From positions 1-27,419 of the forward strand of contig CAZFOO010000050.1 of assembly GCA_964520585.1 (NCBI GenBank): a DNA stretch of 27,419 bases, read 5' to 3'. The DNA is from PXAP01 sp964520585 (GTDB lineage Bacteria > Bacteroidota > Bacteroidia > Bacteroidales > PUMT01). The notes beneath the pieces were generated by a model. It ran no database searches. It was not told the DNA's origin and saw nothing but the letters and a program-made list of their open reading frames with translations. Below, in pieces: positions 23,288 to 27,419 of the stretch. How positions within the stretch are numbered: position 1 is the first letter of the stretch; every line of letters begins with the position of its first letter. The position numbers and the translations under genes are program-made.

Positions 23288-24655
23288 CTATAACAAATCC
23301 TTTCCAATATCCTTACGGTAATAAACATCGTCAAATCTGATATGCCCTGCCGTCTCATAGCTTTTTTCGAGAGCTTTCTCTATTGTTCCTGCTAAAGAAC
23401 TCACAGCAAGCACCCTTCCCCCGTTGGTTACCACTTTACCACCGGCAACCTTCGTGCCGGCATGGAAGACAATTGTTTCAGGACTTTTCACACCCATATC
23501 TCCTGTCGTGTCATTTTCTTCAAACAATGACTTTTGATTAGTTCCGGAATTATGTGCAGATGATTGTACTTTACCAGCCGCTTTTTCCAGTCCCGATATT
23601 TCACAGCCCTTTCTGTAACTTCCCGGGTATCCACCTGAAACAAGCATTACCGATGCTACCGTTCGGGAATCTATATCAGGCTTGTGTTTCTTCAGTTCCT
23701 GTCTGCCGGCAGCAGCAACCAGTTCAAGCAGGTCGTTTTTTATGCGTGGAATAATAGCCTCAGATTCAGGATCACCCAGCCTGACATTGTACTCAATAAC
23801 GTAAGGATTGCCATCAACATTCATCAATCCGAAAAAGATAAACCCCCGGTAATCAATATTCTCCTTCTTCAGTCCCTCGATGGTAGGCTTGATAATCCTT
23901 TCCTCCACCTTCTTCATGAACTTCCCGTCGGCAAACGGAACCGGGGATACCGAGCCCATTCCGCCGGTATTCGGACCGGTGTCATTTTCACCAATCCTTT
24001 TGTAATCCTTTGCCTCTGGCAGCATCACATAGTTTTTACCATCGGCCAGCACAAATACAGAGAGTTCGATTCCGCTCAGGAACTCTTCGATAACCACCTT
24101 GGCGCTTGCATCACCAAATTTACCCTCCAGCATACTTTTAAGCTCCCTTTCCGCCTCTTTCTGGTCGTCAATGATCAACACCCCTTTTCCCGCCGCCAGT
24201 CCGTCAGCCTTCAGCACATAAGGTGGCTTCAGTGTTTCCATAAAACCCAGTCCCTCGCTGAGAGTTGTTTTGGTAACCGGCAGGTATCTTGCAGTGGGAA
24301 TACCGTATTTTTTCATGAACTGTTTGGCAAAGGCCTTGCTACCTTCAAGGAGGGCACCAACGCTGTCGGGTCCGATAACTAAAATTTCAGAAAGTTTCCT
24401 GTTGCTTGAAAAATAATCTTTAATTCCTCTGACCAGCGGTTCCTCAGGACCCACCACGACCATCTCAACATTATTATCTGTACAGAAATCGCCAATAGCC
24501 TCAAAATCATTGACCTGTAAATCAGCGTTTTCACAAAGTTCTTTTGTGCCAGCATTGCCGGGAGCAACAAATAATTTACCGAGCAGTTTGCTTTGTGAAA
24601 ATTTCCATGCCAGGGCATTTTCCCTTCCGCCCGATCCGAGTATTAGTACGTTCAT
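23288..24655 (-). CDS. purD: Phosphoribosylamine-glycine ligase (GAR synthetase)
   Basis: 455 residues. It catalyses the second step of de novo purine synthesis: ATP, phosphoribosylamine and glycine give GAR, ADP and Pi. The N-terminal domain begins MNVLILGSGGRENALAWKF with the family APGNAGT and VGPEEPLVRGI motifs. The ATP-grasp core shows VLKADGLAAGKGVLI, EEFLSGIELSVF, NDTGPNTGGMGSVSPVPF and NVRLGDPESEAI. The C-terminal domain has FHAGTK and TNGGRVLAVSS. Usual length is about 420-430. The excess comes from a hydrophilic insertion of about 33 residues (roughly 362-394, VQSSAHNSGT to VKSPE) just before IVFHAGTK, where relatives have only a few residues. The active-site motifs are intact, so it should be functional. 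Confidence 0.95.
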   Translation of the reverse strand: MNVLILGSGGRENALAWKFSQSKLLGKLFVAPGNAGTKELCENADLQVNDFEAIGDFCTDNNVEMVVVGPEEPLVRGIKDYFSSNRKLSEILVIGPDSVGALLEGSKAFAKQFMKKYGIPTARYLPVTKTTLSEGLGFMETLKPPYVLKADGLAAGKGVLIIDDQKEAERELKSMLEGKFGDASAKVVIEEFLSGIELSVFVLADGKNYVMLPEAKDYKRIGENDTGPNTGGMGSVSPVPFADGKFMKKVEERIIKPTIEGLKKENIDYRGFIFFGLMNVDGNPYVIEYNVRLGDPESEAIIPRIKNDLLELVAAAGRQELKKHKPDIDSRTVASVMLVSGGYPGSYRKGCEISGLEKAAGKVQSSAHNSGTNQKSLFEENDTTGDMGVKSPETIVFHAGTKVAGGKVVTNGGRVLAVSSLAGTIEKALEKSYETAGHIRFDDVYYRKDIGKDLL

Positions 24656-24682
24656 GATATTTATAAATTATTATTGATGAAT

Positions 24683-24763
24683 CAGTATGTAACCGCAGTA
24701 TGTAACCACAATATTATGCAACCGTATATTACCAAAGTGTGTAACCGCAATATGTTCCTACAT
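24683..24763. repeat. Degenerate short repeats of (C)AGTATGTAACCGCA
   Basis: CAGTATGTAACCGC (24683-24696) and CAGTATGTAACCAC (24696-24709) are adjacent. Looser copies follow: ATTATGCAACCGT near 24713, AGTGTGTAACCGCA near 24735 and ATATGTTCCTACA near 24749. The block lies 28 bp upstream of the purD start codon. It could be binding sites for a regulator of purD or simple slippage repeats. Confidence 0.5.
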
Positions 24764-24970
24764 TATTTTGGAGCCAACCATAGCATGTTAACACAGCATG
24801 CTGCCATTAACCAGCACAACCCTCCTGTTTTATGGGGGTTCTAATTACCGCCGGCAACCAATTCCCAAAGTTTCCGTAAACTTAAAAATTTAATTTTTAA
24901 CCCGGCAGAAAAATTAGAAATTAGCCTGCATAACCGGCCAATAAAAATTCAGATCACTGAATATTCATAA

Positions 24971-25140
24971 ATTTCACATGCAACCACCAGTGAAAAACAT
25001 TTGAAATAGCTTAAAAAACAAGCTGATAATTTACCAATTTCTATAATACTCCACCAGCACTGTAATAATTATTAGATATGAAATTGACCTTTAGGCGATT
25101 TCATATGCAGTCACCAGTTCAGAGACCCTGAGCATCCAAA
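24971..25140. repeat. Decayed array (about three units, 61-66 bp apart) of the stem-loop element
   Basis: ATTTC starts a unit at 24971, 25037 and 25098, and each is followed by CACCAG (24985, 25052, 25112). The middle junction is a perfect inverted repeat: ATATGAAAT (25076-25084) and ATTTCATAT (25098-25106) around TGACCTTTAGGCG. This corresponds to the array junction at 7347 (ATGAGAAAT, TGACTTCGTCG, ATTTCTCAT). The third unit shares ATGC, ACCAGTTC and GAGCAT with the solo element at 20703. Confidence 0.6.
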
Positions 25141-25312
25141 TGATATTTGTTATTCCCCACCCGGAGAGAAAGAGTATTAAGCCACTTTATAAATAAACTA
25201 TAAGTAACTTTTTATCATTGTTTTTCGTAATTTATATTATTGAATTACTATTTTCGCGAAAAATTAAATTATACATTGTTAGCTGGTTTTTAGCAAAATG
25301 CATTATTTTTAT

Positions 25313-25355
25313 CCGGCCGGGTTACAAATAGTAAAAATAATTTGTAGCCCGGCGG
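25313..25355. promoter_or_regulatory. Strong GC-capped stem-loop 61 bp before the surface-protein start codon
   Basis: CCGGGTTACAAA (25317-25328) pairs with TTTGTAGCCCGG (25341-25352) over 12 bp with one G-T pair and a 12-nt AT-rich loop. Beyond a one-base bulge, CCG/CGG extends the stem. ATTTTATTT follows. No plus-strand gene lies upstream that it could terminate, so a 5'-leader structure or attenuator for the downstream gene is more likely. Confidence 0.65.
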
Positions 25356-25416
25356 ATTTTATTTATCGTAAAATTGATACAAGCCTTATCAAATATGCCC
25401 ATTTAAGCAGGACAAT

Positions 25417-27419
25417 ATGAAAAAACTCTACTATTCCCTACTTCTTATAACCATATTTTTTGCTCAGCCTGTTTTTGGCCAATTCAGTAGCGGATCCGGC
25501 ACATCCGGCGATCCTTATCTGATTTCGACTGCTGCAGATCTGGATAATGTCAGGAATTATCTAGGTACTGAGACCACTTCTTATTATTTTCGACAGACGG
25601 ATGATATTGATCTTATCGGTTTAGACTGGGTGCCTATAGGTGGAGGAGGAACTGAAGATAAGTTCCAGGGGCATTATGACGGTGCCGGATTTACAATTTC
25701 GAATCTTACAATAAACAGAGCCGGCACACCAAATGTTGGGCTTTTTGGGCATATTGGCCCACTGGATGGTAGTTCTACCAATGGTTTAAGTATAAAAAAG
25801 GTTCGTTTAGAAAATGTTAATGTTAAAGGTGCACGTGGAACAGGTGCATTGGTAGGACGTGTAACGGGAAATGAATATACATTTATTGAATCCTGTTATG
25901 TGTTGGATGGTTCTGTTACCGGTGACGCCGCGACAGGTGGGCTTGTAGGTTCCAATAACAGTTATGTTACCGGTAGTGAAATTGGGACCAGACGATCAGT
26001 AATTAAGAAATGTTTTGCAAATGTTGAGGTTATTTTTTCCGGGAGCGGGTCTGACAATCAAAAGTTCGGTGGACTTGCAGGGTGTAATCAAAAGGGTGAA
26101 ATTTTGAATAGTTATTCACTAAGCACAGTTACTGTTGAAACTTCTTCAGGATCGGCTGAACGTGTCGGTGGACTTGCAGGATGCATTGACCTCAAAGGGG
26201 AGGTTGAAAATAGTTATTCAGCCGGGCTCGTTACCGTCAGTGGAGGTTTGACTCAGGTTGGCGGACTGGTTGGTTTTGTTGGTACCGGCACTGTCACCTC
26301 ATCATACTGGGATACAGAAGCAACAGGGCAATTAGAAAGTGCCGGAGGAACGGGAGCGACCACAGCCAACATGAAGAAGCAAGCTACTTTTTCAGGATGG
26401 AATTTTACAAGCCCTTGGAATATTATCGAAGATGAATCTTATCCGTTCCTCAGGGATTTTGATCTTTCCGGCTTTGATATTACTGACCCCGGGGTACAAA
26501 CTGCCGGGGCGCCATTTGGGCTTGCCATAACAAATGCAAAAGATGTTGGCGGGAACCTGCTTGATGGTTCTTATTCAGTAACAGTGACCAGTAATTTTAC
26601 TACTGAGGGCACAGGATCGGATGGTATCCTTGTAAATAACCTGGCTTTTACCTTTACCGGCGGTGACGCGGTGATAACAGGAATTGTTTTGAAAAAAGCA
26701 GATAATCATACCCTGACAGTTAATGTTGGAACCATTTTAGAGTCAAAGGAACAGTTAGTTACAGTTAATCCTGGTCCCGCATATAAGCTTGTAATTGATC
26801 AGCAACCGGCTCCTGTCATTAGCGGCAATTATGATAATGAGCCCGCCGGACTAGGTACGATCACTGTAGTTACACAGGATGAATATGACAACCCTTCAGC
26901 CGTGGGACTTGATGCCGGGCAGCTGGTTACCGCAGCAATTGGTAATGACGGTTCAACCTTAAGCGATGCGGTATTGGGAGGCACACTTTCAGCTGATATC
27001 CAATCCGGATCGGCATCCTTTAGTGATCTGACACTTGATAAAGAGGGCACAGGTTATACAGTTGAATTTACCTCTGTCTCACCGGTCAGTTTGACACCGG
27101 CAGTTTCAGACGCCTTTGATGTAGAAAATATAAACGACCTTTCCGGTTTTGATGTTGCACATCCCGGAACACCGCAACACCAGTATGTTGGTTTTGATCT
27201 TGACATATCTGATGCCAGGGATAAAACCGGCACATTGCTCGAAGGAACTGCAAATGTTGTTGTTACAAGTGATGCAGAAGGCATTGTTTATAATCTTGAT
27301 GTTGAGTTTGCCGCCGGGGCAGGAAGCCTGACAGTCGCTCTTGAAGAGCTTACAGAACATACGCTTACCATTGATGTTACTGGCATCACCCAAAACGAGT
27401 CAATAGTACTTTCCGTGGA
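25417..27419 (+). CDS. Large secreted GLUG-motif / Ig-like surface protein (3' end beyond window)
   Basis: The frame from ATG 25417 is open to the last base (667 codons plus two bases) with no stop. A signal peptide (MKKLYYSLLLITIFFAQPVFG, cut before Q22) precedes a beta-helical GLUG region. Recurrent G-x-LVG/GGLAG turns fall near residues 141, 173, 217, 250 and 281, each after an S-x-SY-type strand, and the region closes with SSYWDTEATGQ and GGTGATTANMKKQ, the usual end of GLUG proteins. Ig-like modules follow. Two begin DLSGFDITDPG (residue 349) and DLSGFDVAHPG (574), 225 residues apart, so the downstream part is a repeat array. Such proteins are cell-surface or secreted adhesins in Bacteroidota. 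A C-terminal sorting domain cannot be seen. The gene is divergent from purD. Confidence 0.9.
   Translation, partial: MKKLYYSLLLITIFFAQPVFGQFSSGSGTSGDPYLISTAADLDNVRNYLGTETTSYYFRQTDDIDLIGLDWVPIGGGGTEDKFQGHYDGAGFTISNLTINRAGTPNVGLFGHIGPLDGSSTNGLSIKKVRLENVNVKGARGTGALVGRVTGNEYTFIESCYVLDGSVTGDAATGGLVGSNNSYVTGSEIGTRRSVIKKCFANVEVIFSGSGSDNQKFGGLAGCNQKGEILNSYSLSTVTVETSSGSAERVGGLAGCIDLKGEVENSYSAGLVTVSGGLTQVGGLVGFVGTGTVTSSYWDTEATGQLESAGGTGATTANMKKQATFSGWNFTSPWNIIEDESYPFLRDFDLSGFDITDPGVQTAGAPFGLAITNAKDVGGNLLDGSYSVTVTSNFTTEGTGSDGILVNNLAFTFTGGDAVITGIVLKKADNHTLTVNVGTILESKEQLVTVNPGPAYKLVIDQQPAPVISGNYDNEPAGLGTITVVTQDEYDNPSAVGLDAGQLVTAAIGNDGSTLSDAVLGGTLSADIQSGSASFSDLTLDKEGTGYTVEFTSVSPVSLTPAVSDAFDVENINDLSGFDVAHPGTPQHQYVGFDLDISDARDKTGTLLEGTANVVVTSDAEGIVYNLDVEFAAGAGSLTVALEELTEHTLTIDVTGITQNESIVLSV

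Larger units (their letters stand above)
24656..25416. other. Long intergenic region with repeats and hairpins, between purD and the surface-protein gene
   Basis: 761 bp without a credible gene, between divergently transcribed genes. From left to right it holds degenerate ATGTAACC repeats (24683-24763), a 10-bp palindrome CAGCATGCTG (24794-24803), and a short hairpin AACCCTC/GGGGGTT (24817-24839). A decayed array of stem-loop repeats follows (24971 to about 25140). A weak promoter-like box TATTTTCG (25249-25256) and a strong GC-rich hairpin (25313-25355) lie ahead of the start codon at 25417. Confidence 0.65.

Noticed and set aside
23684..24382. 232-codon open frame on the plus strand
   Set aside because: It lies entirely antisense to purD, whose protein is unmistakable; its product has no family features or leader.
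25313..25360. Terminator of an upstream plus-strand gene
   Set aside because: The nearest upstream gene (purD) runs on the minus strand, leaving nothing on the plus strand to terminate. The trailing ATTTTATTT is only weakly T-rich.

Overview
The window looks like a chromosomal scaffold piece from a member of the Bacteroidota (Bacteroidales/Marinilabiliales-like). Base composition is moderately AT-rich. The few recognisable promoters fit the Bacteroidota pattern (TTG, about 18-20 bp, then TAnnTTTG), and Shine-Dalgarno sequences are scarce. Several families typical of that phylum are present: a TonB N-terminus of the Bacteroidota type, a DUF6427-like membrane protein, TerB-type ABCG transporters, a GLUG-motif surface protein, and SiaB/SiaC proteins next to a SpoIIE phosphatase. 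A run of exactly 100 N inside a tandem repeat shows that this is an assembled scaffold with an unresolved gap.

Layout: (1) 1-471: start of a tonB-like gene on the minus strand, then tRNA-Ala(GGC) with a promoter and a clear intrinsic terminator. (2) 739-7321: a five-gene plus-strand operon with three successive MacA/HlyD-type periplasmic adaptor lipoproteins, one MacB/FtsX-type permease without an ATPase domain, and a TolC-like outer-membrane protein. This makes a tripartite envelope exporter whose ATPase must be encoded elsewhere. (3) 7347-7637: an array of 64-bp hairpin-forming repeats interrupted by the gap. (4) 7838-10511: a hemolysin III/PAQR protein, a nitroreductase (minus strand) and a flippase-like membrane protein of the lysylphosphatidylglycerol-synthase TM family.

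(5) 10583-22136 is the most interesting part. It is a plus-strand sensory cluster containing an intact CheR methyltransferase, a second CheR paralog that has lost its SAM-binding and active-site motifs, a stand-alone CheB methylesterase, and a membrane GAF protein. These are followed by a membrane HAMP-GAF-PAS-PAS-SpoIIE/PP2C phosphatase (SiaA-like), a SiaB-like GHKL kinase and a SiaC-like phosphoprotein with a Thr at the expected phospho-position. The run ends with a 1031-residue TerB/FHA-like/ABCG transporter, a lipoprotein and a small secreted protein. No chemoreceptor, CheA/CheW or SiaD-type diguanylate cyclase is visible. My inference is that methylation enzymes and a SiaABC-style partner switch have been combined to control an envelope transporter.

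(6) 22169-24655 (minus strand): purD, with an unusual insertion and a duplicated 3' tail behind it, followed by the DUF6427-like gene. (7) 24656-25416: a repeat- and hairpin-rich intergenic region. (8) 25417 to the window end: the N-terminal 667 codons of a large secreted GLUG/Ig-like surface protein that runs off the edge.

Across the window, a family of about 50-65 bp stem-loop elements recurs: a perfect array at 7347, a solo copy at 20703, a decayed array at 24971, and possibly a copy at 16409. The copies share sequence, and one stem carries a compensatory base-pair change.
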